From Candidatus Hydrogenedentota bacterium (GTDB taxonomy: Bacteria; Hydrogenedentota; Hydrogenedentia; Hydrogenedentales; JAGMZX01), in NCBI GenBank assembly GCA_029556545.1, contig JAKQEQ010000076.1:1-64000 (forward strand): a stretch of DNA of 64,000 nucleotides. Reading direction: 5' to 3'. Of this stretch, positions 18,911 to 27,008 are shown in pieces. A program made the position numbers and the translations under genes. The notes under the pieces are model-generated. The model did no database searches. It had not been told where the DNA came from and worked only from the letters and a program-made list of their open reading frames with translations. How positions within the stretch are numbered: the first letter of the stretch is position 1; each line of letters starts with the position of its first letter.

Positions 18911-20014
18911 ATGGTATTCCAAGAATGCTGTTGGGGCCGTCCGGTAGTCCGGACGATCATGCTTCGCGTGTTGTTGCTCGTCGCGGGTGTTGCCGCGATT
19001 AGCGGCGCGGTCTATGCCGCGGGACTATGGCTCGTGCCCGTCGTGGACGGCATCGACAAGGCGATTCTCGCCTGGGTGAACCCCGACGAGTACGTGCCGG
19101 TGCTCGACGAATTCCTTCGCGCGCTCACGGACTACTCGAACCTCGTGATTGCCGCGCCGCTGATCGCGTGGATGGTCGCCTTCGGGCTGTATCGCCTAGT
19201 TGTTGGGGACAGGCACGTCTCCCCCGCGCGGCGCGGGGTCGCTTGTGCCAGTCCCCGGGGTGTTGGTTTGGGGACAGGCACGTCTCGCCCTCCTTCGCCA
19301 AGGCTTCGGAGGACAGGCTCGATGACTCGCTCGCTTGTGCCAGTCCCCGGCGCCAAGCGGGTGTTCACGGTCCTGCTTGCGATGTCCGGCATCGTGATCG
19401 CCGTTTTCGCGGCATTGGGCAAGATTTGGCCGAACAGCACGTTGGTCGGCGCGAACATCCTCGAGGTCGTCGCGCTGGTCGCGGCATTCGCCGCGGCGAC
19501 CTGTGCCTTTCATCGGATGACGCCGGAGCAGATGCGCCGCTTCGCGCGGCTATTCTGGCTGATTCTTCTTTCGGTCTATCTGACGACGTTCCGCGCCACG
19601 GAGCCGATCAAGGAGGCGGTGGCGCGGCCCCGGCCCTTCAACGACGCCCACAAACCCTGGAACGAAGGGGTACGCCCCATACCGGACGAGTTCCTGCGCG
19701 GCGCGAATTCCTTTCCCTCGGGGCACGCCTCCGGGACCTTTTCCTTGCTCACGCCCCTCTTCTGGTACGTGCGCAATCGGAAGGGACGGACCGCGATCCT
19801 CGGGTGGGCCGGGCTTCAGGGCTTCGCCCGCGTCTATACCGCCGCCCATTTCCCGTTTTGCGTGATCATGGGCGGGCTGCTCGGGTTTACCATAGGCACG
19901 CTCGTCTTCTTCACGCTCGGCGGCCCCGCGCTCCGCGACCCACATCAATCGCGCGGCCTTAGCGATCCTGTGGGGCGTCCCGATCAATTTCGACACGAAA
20001 CCGGCGATTCATGA
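18911..20014 (+). CDS. PAP2-family membrane phosphatase, repeat-interrupted, motif 3 altered
   Basis: The start is uncertain (18911 or 18959). Several membrane helices are clear (LRVLLLVAGVAAISGAVYAA; FTVLLAMSGIVIAVFAALG; ILEVVALVAAFAAATCAF). PAP2 motif 1 is KEAVARPRP and motif 2 is FPSGHAS. Motif 3 should be SRxxxxxHxxxD; here it is ARVYTAAHFPFC, with Cys where Asp normally orients the nucleophilic His. Such enzymes dephosphorylate lipid phosphates such as undecaprenyl pyrophosphate at the periplasmic face. Residues of about 97-150 (GDRHVSPARRGVACASPR and following) come from two tandem dispersed repeats. Its 3' end overlaps the convergent SDR gene by 56 bases. Activity is doubtful. Confidence 0.8.
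   Translation: MVFQECCWGRPVVRTIMLRVLLLVAGVAAISGAVYAAGLWLVPVVDGIDKAILAWVNPDEYVPVLDEFLRALTDYSNLVIAAPLIAWMVAFGLYRLVVGDRHVSPARRGVACASPRGVGLGTGTSRPPSPRLRRTGSMTRSLVPVPGAKRVFTVLLAMSGIVIAVFAALGKIWPNSTLVGANILEVVALVAAFAAATCAFHRMTPEQMRRFARLFWLILLSVYLTTFRATEPIKEAVARPRPFNDAHKPWNEGVRPIPDEFLRGANSFPSGHASGTFSLLTPLFWYVRNRKGRTAILGWAGLQGFARVYTAAHFPFCVIMGGLLGFTIGTLVFFTLGGPALRDPHQSRGLSDPVGRPDQFRHETGDS
19205..19350 (+). repeat. Two tandem GGGGACAGGCAC elements inside the PAP2 gene
   Basis: Copy 1 is 19205-19260 (GGGGACAGGCACGTCTCCC to GTGCCAGTCCCCGGGG). Copy 2 is 19270-19350 (GGGGACAGGCACGTCTCGCC to GTGCCAGTCCCCGG). Each has near-perfect inverted ends. Together they add about 50 codons without shifting the frame, in a loop between two membrane helices. 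Confidence 0.8.
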
Positions 20015-20777
20015 GCCGTTCGTAAACGCCGGGGAAAAGGCTGGAGACCCAATAGGCCAGTTTTCCCGTCGGCGAGAGCACAAGAAGCCGTTTGCGCCTC
20101 CGCGCCGCCGTGACGATAGCGCGGGCGACGGCGTCCGGGTTCAGCGGTCTTCCCGTGGTGACGCGATCGAATTGCAGGACCGATCCGTTGCCCGCAAGGC
20201 CGGACCGCGCGAAATCCGTCGCGACGAAACTCGGGCATACCACCATGACGTGTACGCCACGGCCCCGCAATTCCGCGCGCGCCGCGTCGAAGAAGCCGTG
20301 CAGGGCGTGCTTGCTCGCGCAGTAACCCGTTCGCCCGGTCAACGGGGCGAATCCGGCGATGCTGCTGAGCACGATGATCTGGCCCCGACTCGCCAGCAGC
20401 AGCGGCAGCGCCGCCTGCGTGACGGCGACCGCGCCGAAGAAATTGACCTCCATGACGCGGCGGTAAACGTCGAGGTCTGTATTAACGAGCGGGCTTACCT
20501 GGGTGAGACCCGCGCAATGGATCAGGGTGTCCAACCGCCCGAACCGGTCTTTCACGCGCTGCACCGCCGCCCGGACCGCTTCCGGTTGCGTGATGTCGCA
20601 GGATAGGGCCAACACGGCGTCGGCTCGAGTCGCCGGCGCATCCACGGCGCGCTCCAGCGCCGCCGGGTCCCGGTCGACAAGCGCCACGCAAGCGCCTTCG
20701 CAGAGGTACCGCCGCGCAAGGGCCTTGCCGATGCCGCCCGCCCCGCCCGTGATCATCACCACCGGCCTGTCACTCAT
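19959..20777 (-). CDS. Short-chain dehydrogenase/reductase
   Basis: It is a classical SDR of 272 aa. The NAD(P)-binding motif is TGGAGGIGKALARRY, the NNAG-like segment is HCAGLTQ, and the catalytic residues are Ser in IVLSSIAGF and Tyr/Lys in TGYCASK. The C-terminus (KLAYWVSSLFPGVYERLMNR) is hydrophobic, as in lipid- or steroid-acting members. The start at 20777 forms an ATGA overlap with the transporter gene, so the two are translationally coupled, in an operon with the ThDP enzyme. Substrate unknown; a product of the ThDP enzyme is a reasonable guess. Its end overlaps the PAP2 gene on the other strand. Confidence 0.87.
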   Translation of the reverse strand: MSDRPVVMITGGAGGIGKALARRYLCEGACVALVDRDPAALERAVDAPATRADAVLALSCDITQPEAVRAAVQRVKDRFGRLDTLIHCAGLTQVSPLVNTDLDVYRRVMEVNFFGAVAVTQAALPLLLASRGQIIVLSSIAGFAPLTGRTGYCASKHALHGFFDAARAELRGRGVHVMVVCPSFVATDFARSGLAGNGSVLQFDRVTTGRPLNPDAVARAIVTAARRRKRLLVLSPTGKLAYWVSSLFPGVYERLMNRRFRVEIDRDAPQDR

Positions 20778-21694
20778 GGGACGGCCTCCGGCGTTGGTGG
20801 ACGCGGCGCGCGGCGCGCCCAGCACGCGGCCACGATAAGACCCGCGATAACGTGCCAGATGCCCCATGCCGCCGCCACGAGCGCCATGCCGCCCATGCCG
20901 TCGAAGAACGCGAAGATGAGGATCAGGCCGAGCGCCGAATTACGGATGCCGACCTCGATGGTGATTGCGCGCACGTCCGCGTCCGGCAGGCGGACCAGGC
21001 GCGCCGAGGCGTATCCGGTGAGCAGCCCCGTCGCGTTGTGGAGAAACACGGCCAGCGCCACCCAGTGGATGTAGTCGCGGAAGATATCGTAGTTGTTTAC
21101 GAACAGATACGCCACGAAACCGACGAAGAACACGATCGATCCGTACTTGAACGGTGTTTCCAGGACAGCCGCCCATCGAGGGAAACGCCGATTGAACATC
21201 ATGCCCGCCGCCAACGGTATGCCGAGAATCATCAACACCGTGAGAACCATCTCCACCGGGTCTATCCGAACGGTCCGCATGAGTGCGGCGGTGTCCGGGT
21301 GCAAGTAGGCCCATGCCGCGACGACCAGCGGCGTCATGATAATCGCCGCCAGGGTGGACACGGCCGTCATGGTGATCGAGAGGGCCGAGTTTCCTTTTGC
21401 CAGGTGGGTCAGGAAGTTCGAGAGATTGCCGCCGGGGCAGGCCGCCACGAGCAGCATGCCCAGCGCGATGCTGGGCATGGGACGCAGCAGGAGAATCAGG
21501 ACAAACGTGAGGGCGGGCAGAACGACGTACTGCGCGAATAGCCCGACGCCAACCGGTTTCGCCGAGCGGAGAACGCGCCTGAAGTCATCCACCTTCAGGT
21601 CCAGCGCGACGCCGAACATGATCAGGGCGATGACGGCGTTGAGCAACCACAGACCGCTGTCCTCGAAGCGCAGTCGTACGGCGTCGACGGGCAT
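20774..21694 (-). CDS. Bile acid:sodium symporter (BASS) family transporter
   Basis: It is 306 aa with nine to ten hydrophobic segments (LLNAVIALIMFGVALDL; FVLILLLRPMPSIALGMLLVA; VFFVGFVAYLFV). The sodium-site signatures are present: CPGGNLSNFLTHLAKGN and EVGIRNSALGLILIF. BASS proteins carry organic anions with sodium; bacterial members are linked to bile acids, pyruvate and pantoate-like oxo acids. The gene lies between the ThDP enzyme (7-base gap) and the SDR (4-base overlap), so it most likely moves a substrate or product of that pathway. The direction of transport is not evident. Confidence 0.88.
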   Translation of the reverse strand: MPVDAVRLRFEDSGLWLLNAVIALIMFGVALDLKVDDFRRVLRSAKPVGVGLFAQYVVLPALTFVLILLLRPMPSIALGMLLVAACPGGNLSNFLTHLAKGNSALSITMTAVSTLAAIIMTPLVVAAWAYLHPDTAALMRTVRIDPVEMVLTVLMILGIPLAAGMMFNRRFPRWAAVLETPFKYGSIVFFVGFVAYLFVNNYDIFRDYIHWVALAVFLHNATGLLTGYASARLVRLPDADVRAITIEVGIRNSALGLILIFAFFDGMGGMALVAAAWGIWHVIAGLIVAACWARRAPRPPTPEAVP

Positions 21695-21701
21695 GGGCGG
21701 C

Positions 21702-23462
21702 CTACTTTCCCTCGGGTTCCTGGTGCATCTTCTTGAACGTCATCAGATTCGGCGCCCACATGTGCTTGACGGGGTCCACGTCGACGTGAATCACCGCCGG
21801 TTTGCCCGAGGCCCGGCTGCGCTCGAGGGCGGGCCGCAACTCGCCCGGCTCGCGGACGCGCTCGCCGTGGGCGCCCATGCTCTCCGCCAGTTTGTCATAC
21901 GCGATCTCGTGCAGGTCCGCGTTAATCGTTTCGCCGGGCCCGAGCGACTTCATGATAAGGGTCTTCCACGGGCGGAACGCGAACTGCTGCGTCATCTTCA
22001 CCATGCCCCACTGCTTGTCGCAGCAGACCAGGTAGACGACCCGGAGACCGTTGCGGACCGCCGTCTCGATCTCCTGCTGGTTGAAGCCCATCGCACCGTC
22101 GCCGATGATGCAGTACACCTGTTTGTCCGGGCGCGCCACCGCCGCGCCCAGCGCCTGCGCCACGCCCGCGCCGAGCATGCCGAACTTCGGCGTTGACAGC
22201 AGCGTGTTCGGCGTGCGCGCCTCGTGGTAAAACATGCCCCAGATGGTCGTGTTCCCTCCGTCCACCACGAAGACCGCGTCATCGTCGAAGAATTCCTGGC
22301 ACGCCTTCGCCACGTGCGCCGTTACGAGCGGAGCGCTGAGGTCGTCGAGCGACTTGTCCAGCTTCGCCCGCTGTTTCGCCTTTGCCTCATTGTAGGCGGC
22401 CACGGCCCTGCGGCGTCCTTCGAGCGGCATCGTGTCCCGGCGCGCTTCGAGTGCCTCGATCAACTCGCCGAGGAACACCTTCGCATCGGCGAGGACGGTC
22501 ATCTCGGCGGGCTTGTTCAGGCCCAGTGTCTCCTCGTCGACGTCCACCTGGATTAGCTTCTGTTTCGGCGGCTGCGCCCAATTCGGCGCCTTGCCCCACC
22601 AGTCCGTTTCGCCGAACCGCGATCCCAGCGCCAGCACGACATCCGCCTCGTTTCGCACGCGATCGTTCAAGTCCACATAGACCATCGACACGGCGAGTTC
22701 GTGTTGCTCCGGCAGCGCGCCCCGCCCGCCCCAACTCGTACACACCGGCGCGTGCAGCAATTCCGCCACGCGCCGCAGCTCGTCAAACGCGCCCGCATGC
22801 ACCACGCCGCTTCCGGCATGGATGATCGGCAACGCCGCACCCGCCAAGAGCGCCGCCGCGCGCTCGACCTCGTCGCGGTCCGGGGTAATCGGCGCGACTC
22901 TCCGGTACGACACCGGCGCCGGGATCGCCCCCGTCGCGTTCTTGGCGTTCATGAAATTCTCCGGAATGTCCACGTGGACCACGCCGGGCCGGCCCTGGAA
23001 TGACTTGCGGAACGCGCGCTTCATAAATTCCGGAATGCGCGAAAAGGACGGTACGGCCCCGCTCCATTTCGACATCGGCTTGATGACCCCCACCTGATTG
23101 AAATACTGATACGCGCCGCCCCGGTCCGGATAGCCGATGCCGACGCGCCGCGTGCTCGTGATCAGGAGCACCCGGTTGCCTTCCCCGTTCTCGACCGCCA
23201 CCCCCGGCAACGCGTTCGCGACCCCCGGCCCGTTGCTCGCAATGGCTACGCCCAACCGTCCCGTAAGCCGCGCATAAGCCCCCGCCATGTGCACCGCGCA
23301 CGCCTCGTGCCGCGGCGTGACGAGGTCGATCCCGTGCTTGCGGAACGCCGCGAACAACCCCAAGTACGTGCCGTCCACGATGCCGAATACCTTTTCCACG
23401 CCCTCCTGCTTCAGCATAAGGGCCACTACCTCGCCCCCGGTCATCTTTACCATCGCGTCCAC
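21702..23462 (-). CDS. Thiamine-diphosphate-dependent enzyme of the acetolactate synthase family
   Basis: It is 586 aa with the three ThDP-enzyme domains in order. The N-terminal PYR domain has the catalytic Glu in TPRHEACAVHMAGAYARLTG; the central domain has PIIHAGSGVVHAGAF; the PP domain has the metal/ThDP motif GDGAMGFNQQEIETAVRNGL. It is closest in layout to IlvB-like large subunits, but no IlvH regulatory subunit gene follows. Relatives also include glyoxylate carboligase, sulfoacetaldehyde acetyltransferase and oxalyl-CoA decarboxylase, and sequence alone does not decide. It is the first gene of an operon with a BASS transporter and an SDR. Confidence 0.88.
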   Translation of the reverse strand: MDAMVKMTGGEVVALMLKQEGVEKVFGIVDGTYLGLFAAFRKHGIDLVTPRHEACAVHMAGAYARLTGRLGVAIASNGPGVANALPGVAVENGEGNRVLLITSTRRVGIGYPDRGGAYQYFNQVGVIKPMSKWSGAVPSFSRIPEFMKRAFRKSFQGRPGVVHVDIPENFMNAKNATGAIPAPVSYRRVAPITPDRDEVERAAALLAGAALPIIHAGSGVVHAGAFDELRRVAELLHAPVCTSWGGRGALPEQHELAVSMVYVDLNDRVRNEADVVLALGSRFGETDWWGKAPNWAQPPKQKLIQVDVDEETLGLNKPAEMTVLADAKVFLGELIEALEARRDTMPLEGRRRAVAAYNEAKAKQRAKLDKSLDDLSAPLVTAHVAKACQEFFDDDAVFVVDGGNTTIWGMFYHEARTPNTLLSTPKFGMLGAGVAQALGAAVARPDKQVYCIIGDGAMGFNQQEIETAVRNGLRVVYLVCCDKQWGMVKMTQQFAFRPWKTLIMKSLGPGETINADLHEIAYDKLAESMGAHGERVREPGELRPALERSRASGKPAVIHVDVDPVKHMWAPNLMTFKKMHQEPEGK

Positions 23463-23531
23463 CTCACGTTGAACTGCTTTCGTGAAACTGCGGACGCATT
23501 CTGGTCAGGACATCGGGGGATGTCAAACGGG

Positions 23532-23560
23532 GCCGGATACAGGGTTCAACCCTATCCGGC
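23532..23560 (-). other. Strong hairpin between the lipoprotein and ThDP-enzyme genes
   Basis: GCCGGATA at 23532-23539 pairs with TATCCGGC at 23553-23560, and GGGTT pairs with AACCC inside. It lies about 70 bases before the ThDP enzyme start and about 95 bases after the lipoprotein stop. No T-run follows on the minus strand, so a classical terminator is not supported; a leader structure is possible. The rest of 23463-23654 holds nothing recognised. Confidence 0.45.
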
Positions 23561-23654
23561 TGGGGAATCCGGTCATCGTCTGCGCCGGCCCTTACGCCAA
23601 GGGTGGACGGGTCGGCGGTATCGTGCCTGGATTCGCGGCGGCAATCAGCCTGGC

Positions 23655-24203
23655 TCAGCCATCCGTCTCGGGAGTGGTCGCGACAACGTCGAACGTGCCC
23701 GTGACGCCAAAGGGCTGGACGCCCGCAAGCAAGATCAAATACGCCCAACTTCCGGCGTAATGGTCCATGAGTGCGCCCCGCTCGATACTCTCGCCCTGGC
23801 CCGCGAGAGTCAAGACCACACAGATGCCCGGCGCGCATCCGCCGGAGACCAACGTCAGTTTGCCGTCGTCGCCGAGCAGTCCGCTCACGTTCACAGTTTG
23901 CGGCGGGACTTCATTTACCCACTCCGGAAGGGTGATGCAGGAATAATCGACGGTGACTGTGCCGGATACGGCATGATCGCCCGGGTAGGGCCGGGTAAGG
24001 TCTTGGACGAGGTTGATGGTGAGGGGGCACTCCTCGATGACTTGCTGCCGCTCCGCTTCCTCATTCGATCGTCCGGCCCATAGCCCGGCATACTGGCCCG
24101 TAACGTCGAACGGCGGTTTGGGCCAACCCTCCGGCGGCGGACATCCCGCCAGGAGCACGGTCGCCGCCAGGAAAAGGGCCGTATGAGAGAGTCGGTTTCT
24201 CAT
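23655..24203 (-). CDS. Putative lipoprotein, function unknown
   Basis: The signal region ALFLAATVLLAGCPPPEGWP contains the lipobox LAGC, so it is a likely lipid-anchored protein of about 160 mature residues. The ATG at 24203 has a GGAGA site 8 bases upstream. The mature part is beta-rich with alternating polar and hydrophobic residues (HAVSGTVTVDYSCITL, GKLTLVSGGCAPG, GVTGTFDVVATTP), suggesting a small beta-sandwich or lipocalin-like fold. Four Cys could form two disulfides. No family was recognised. It lies between the ThDP operon and a cNMP-binding gene, all on the minus strand. Confidence 0.75.
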   Translation of the reverse strand: MRNRLSHTALFLAATVLLAGCPPPEGWPKPPFDVTGQYAGLWAGRSNEEAERQQVIEECPLTINLVQDLTRPYPGDHAVSGTVTVDYSCITLPEWVNEVPPQTVNVSGLLGDDGKLTLVSGGCAPGICVVLTLAGQGESIERGALMDHYAGSWAYLILLAGVQPFGVTGTFDVVATTPETDG

Positions 24204-24294
24204 GTGATGCTCTCCTTGTGGTTGAGCCGGCCTTCGGGGAATAGTACCCTTCTGGGCGCGAAACGTAACAAGGAGTGCGTCTTCCGGGCGGGGG

Positions 24295-24732
24295 CTACTC
24301 CCCCGGCCGCGCGTTGGCTTCCTTGAGACGGCGGGAGAGCGTGCGCACCATGTTCAGCAGAATCTGGATTGCGACCTTCTTCGTGAGCAGACGATAAAAC
24401 GTAATCTCGTTCAGCACGAAGACATAGCCGTCGTCGAGCGCGCGCACCGTGGCGCTTCGCCGTTCGTGCGTCACCAACGCCATCTCCCCGAACATATCCC
24501 CCGTCCCCAACGTCGCGAGGCACTTATCTCCGTCGCCGTATACCCCCACCTTCCCGCCGAGCACGACAAACATCTGGTTGCCGACCGTGTCCCGGTAGAA
24601 CAGGACGTCGTCCTTGCGGAACGCCATGGTCAGGCCGTGCGCGAATATCTTCTCGACTTCCTCGTGCGTCAGCCCGTTGAACAATTCCACCCGCTGAATC
24701 AGGGACTCAATCTGCGCGCGTGTCATCGCCAT
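24295..24732 (-). CDS. Cyclic-nucleotide-binding domain protein
   Basis: The start at 24732 has a GAGGTG site 7 bases upstream. The 145-aa protein is a single cNMP-binding beta-roll: LFNGLTHEEVEKIFAHGLTM, then VGNQMFVVLGGKVGVYG, and the phosphate-binding cassette GDMFGEMALVTHERRSATVR (consensus FGExAL...RxA). No DNA-binding domain follows, only the helix KKVAIQILLNMVRTLSRRL. It may sense cAMP, c-di-GMP or simply act as a protein partner. It lies 84 bases downstream of the PtsN-like gene, and a shared role in carbon or nitrogen signalling is possible. Confidence 0.85.
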   Translation of the reverse strand: MAMTRAQIESLIQRVELFNGLTHEEVEKIFAHGLTMAFRKDDVLFYRDTVGNQMFVVLGGKVGVYGDGDKCLATLGTGDMFGEMALVTHERRSATVRALDDGYVFVLNEITFYRLLTKKVAIQILLNMVRTLSRRLKEANARPGE

Positions 24733-24816
24733 CTCTTGCACCTCTCTGCCGCGGGGACGCGCCAAACGCCCCTCCGAAGTTGTCTTTCCCAATACGCGTC
24801 CGCGTGCCGCGCCCGA

Positions 24817-25647
24817 TCAGACCATGTAAATGAACCGGCTGCAGTTCGAGCACGTGTGGATATGTTCCGCATCCTGCCGCACCTTCTGCGCGAACTGCGA
24901 GGGCAGCTTCATGAAGCAGCCCTGGCACGTGTCGCCCTCGACCGGCACCAGCGCCGGCGCCCGGCCTTTCATCAGACGGTCGAAATGCTTGAGGATGCGC
25001 GGGTCCACGAGCGCGCGGATATTTTCGATCCGATCCCGAATCTGGGTCTTGCCCGACTTGGCCGAATCGAGCATTTCCTGACACAGTTGAAGACGGGCCA
25101 GCAGAATCAGGTCCGCGTGCGCGTCGCGCGCCTTGAGCAGGTCCGGATCGGCCTTAAACTGTTTCGCGTAATGGTTTTCCGGCGCAACGAGATTCTCCGA
25201 CATCTCGTCCAGTACGGCGTACATCTCGTCGGCCGTTTCCGCGCGCAAGAGGGCGTTCAAGCGCTCGGGGTCGCGCAGCATCCGCGCGATCGTGGCAATG
25301 AAATTCAGATACGTTGTCTGCTGCGTCGGCGGATAACAGATCAGGAAAATCAGGTGCGCCGGTTTGCGGTCCACCGCCATGAAATCGATGCCTACCGTGC
25401 TGCGCCCCACGGCGCACACCAGCGTCTTCAACCCCGAGACGCGCGCGTGCGGCACGGCGATGCCTTGGCCGATGCCGGTGCTCTCGGTCGTCTCCCGCGC
25501 GATGATCTGGTCCAGGGCGGGCCCAACGCCCTTCAGCTTCTTCCGGTCAAAAAGCATATGCGCCAGTTCTTTAAGCGCGTCGGGCTTGGTTGCGGCCTCG
25601 ATTTCCGGGAGAATGCAGTTCTTCGTGATGAATTTGGTCAACAACAT
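24817..25647 (-). CDS. PtsN-like EIIA domain fused to a C4 zinc ribbon
   Basis: Residues 1-150 are a fructose/nitrogen-type PTS EIIA domain with the phospho-His67 in GIAVPHARV and the flanking STGIGQG. Residues of about 165-230 are helical, probably coiled-coil (LLKARDAHADLILLARLQL). The last 45 residues form a C4-type zinc ribbon: CQGC, a KLPSQFAQ helix and CSNC. In canonical bacteria PtsN is a separate 150-160-aa protein regulated by EINtr phosphorylation; the ribbon resembles the CT domain of DUF164-type proteins, which bind nucleic acid or ribosome-related partners. The fusion suggests PTS-dependent control of an RNA- or DNA-linked process. It lies just upstream of the cNMP-binding gene. 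Confidence 0.85.
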   Translation of the reverse strand: MLLTKFITKNCILPEIEAATKPDALKELAHMLFDRKKLKGVGPALDQIIARETTESTGIGQGIAVPHARVSGLKTLVCAVGRSTVGIDFMAVDRKPAHLIFLICYPPTQQTTYLNFIATIARMLRDPERLNALLRAETADEMYAVLDEMSENLVAPENHYAKQFKADPDLLKARDAHADLILLARLQLCQEMLDSAKSGKTQIRDRIENIRALVDPRILKHFDRLMKGRAPALVPVEGDTCQGCFMKLPSQFAQKVRQDAEHIHTCSNCSRFIYMV

Positions 25648-25776
25648 GCTACACCTTTCATAAGGGACCCTGGATGCCTGGAACGGGTAAACATCCCTGG
25701 CGAGACACGCGCACGAACGGCGTTATAGTAACATGACGCGCGGCCCGTCACAATTCCGCCGTGGAGCGCCCGCGTG

Positions 25777-25974
25777 CTATTCAACGGGTTCGTACCAGAG
25801 CGTGATCAGCAATACGGGCTCCTCGCGCCGTCCGTCGTGGTGCTTGTGCATCCCGAACGATTGGCAGATGTCCACCACCTTGACCGGGTGTTCCGCCAGC
25901 CACTCGTTGACGTGGCCTTCCATTTCGTGCAGCCCGTCAATGCTGACCTTGCCCATGAATGTGTGCACTTTCAT
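25777..25974 (-). CDS. Small protein of 65 aa coupled to aroE
   Basis: The ATG at 25974 overlaps the aroE stop by one base (TAATG), so it is translated with aroE. The sequence MKVHTFMGKVSIDGLHEMEG is followed by HVNEWLAEHPVKVVDICQSF and a strand LLITLWYEP. The alternation of a helix and final strands recalls the small Cse60-like sporulation proteins or other ferredoxin-like alpha/beta dimers, but the match is faint. Its position suggests a link with aroE expression only. Low GC deviation is not seen. Function unknown. Confidence 0.65.
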   Translation of the reverse strand: MKVHTFMGKVSIDGLHEMEGHVNEWLAEHPVKVVDICQSFGMHKHHDGRREEPVLLITLWYEPVE

Positions 25975-26867
25975 TACCTCTCCTCCGCGGTTGCCTCGTT
26001 TCCGGTTTCCGCTTTCTCCAGCCTGGCGACCAGCACATCGCGCATGACCGTCCGCGGCGCCGCGACCCCGGTCCAGGTCTCGAATTGCAGCGCCGCCTGG
26101 TTGACCAGCATCTCCAACCCGAGGATCGTCGTACAGCCGACGGCCTCCGCTTCCGCGATAAGCCGCGTTCGCGACGGCCGGTACACCATGTCGAATACGA
26201 CGTGTTCCGGGCGCAGGGATTCGCGCGCCACGCACGTCTCGTCCACACTGTGCGGATGCATCCCCACAGGGGTCCCCTGGATGATGACGTCATGCGCCGG
26301 CGCCGCCTCCGGCGCGTCCTCTTCGATACTCCCGCCCACGACCGGCACGCGCGCGTGCGCGCGCAAGTCGTCGACCAGCGTCGCCAGCCGTTCCGGATTG
26401 CGCCCAAGCACGGTGACGCATTCGGGACCGGCATGTTCCAGAATCGCGAACGCGACCGCCCGCACCGCCCCGCCCGACCCCAAGAACAGGACGCGCTTGC
26501 CTTCGAGCGATACGCCGGCCTCGTTGAAAGCGCGCAGCGTACCCAAGCCGTCCGTTACAGCGCCGATAAGCCGCCCGCCCTCATTCGTGACGGTGTTTAC
26601 GCAGCCGACCCGCGCCGCCATCGGGTCGATGTCATCGAGATATGGCATCACCGCCACTTTGTGCGGTATGGTCACACTCAACCCCCGCCAGGAAGGCAGG
26701 GCGCGCATTCCCGCCAGACACCCCGCCACGTCCTCGACCCGGAACGCCACATAGACGTAATTGAGCCCCGTGGCCTCGAATGCCGCGTTATGAATCAGCG
26801 GCGACAACGAGTGCTCGACGGGATTGCCGATGACGGCGCACACTTGCGTTCCGGCGTCGATTCTCAC
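25974..26867 (-). CDS. aroE: Shikimate dehydrogenase
   Basis: It reduces 3-dehydroshikimate to shikimate in aromatic amino acid synthesis, with NADPH. The substrate site shows SLSPLIHNAAF near residue 21, the catalytic Lys in VTIPHKVAV, and the Asp in GAVTDGLGTLRAF. The nucleotide-binding loop is FLGSGGAVRAVAFAIL. A GTG start at 26867, after a GGGGG-containing leader, gives 297 aa, typical of the family (270-290); the open frame further upstream is probably not translated. The next gene (25777) overlaps it. No other aro genes are near. Confidence 0.93.
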   Translation of the reverse strand: MRIDAGTQVCAVIGNPVEHSLSPLIHNAAFEATGLNYVYVAFRVEDVAGCLAGMRALPSWRGLSVTIPHKVAVMPYLDDIDPMAARVGCVNTVTNEGGRLIGAVTDGLGTLRAFNEAGVSLEGKRVLFLGSGGAVRAVAFAILEHAGPECVTVLGRNPERLATLVDDLRAHARVPVVGGSIEEDAPEAAPAHDVIIQGTPVGMHPHSVDETCVARESLRPEHVVFDMVYRPSRTRLIAEAEAVGCTTILGLEMLVNQAALQFETWTGVAAPRTVMRDVLVARLEKAETGNEATAEER

Positions 26868-26939
26868 TCTTACGTACCCCCTTCCAACACAGTGCTTCCT
26901 GGTTCCAAGTATAGCGAAGAATTCGTAGTCCTGCAATCA

Positions 26940-26961
26940 GGCGGCGGGTTCCAACTCCATC
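26940..26961 (+). repeat. Short dispersed motif, copy 1
   Basis: CGGGTTCCAACTCCATCCGG and a following GACC closely match GGTACCAACTCCGTCTGGGAC at about 60774-60796. Both lie in gene gaps. Only two copies are visible, so this is a weak repeat call. Confidence 0.35.
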
Positions 26962-27008
26962 CGGGACCGCACACGGGCTGAGGCCCGCACGCCGAACTGA
27001 GGGGGCGA

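Noticed and set aside
23532-23560. Rho-independent terminator
   Set aside because: The stem is strong but no T-run follows in either direction that fits a gene end.
24466-25728. 420-aa plus-strand frame
   Set aside because: Antisense to the cNMP-binding and PtsN-zinc-ribbon genes.
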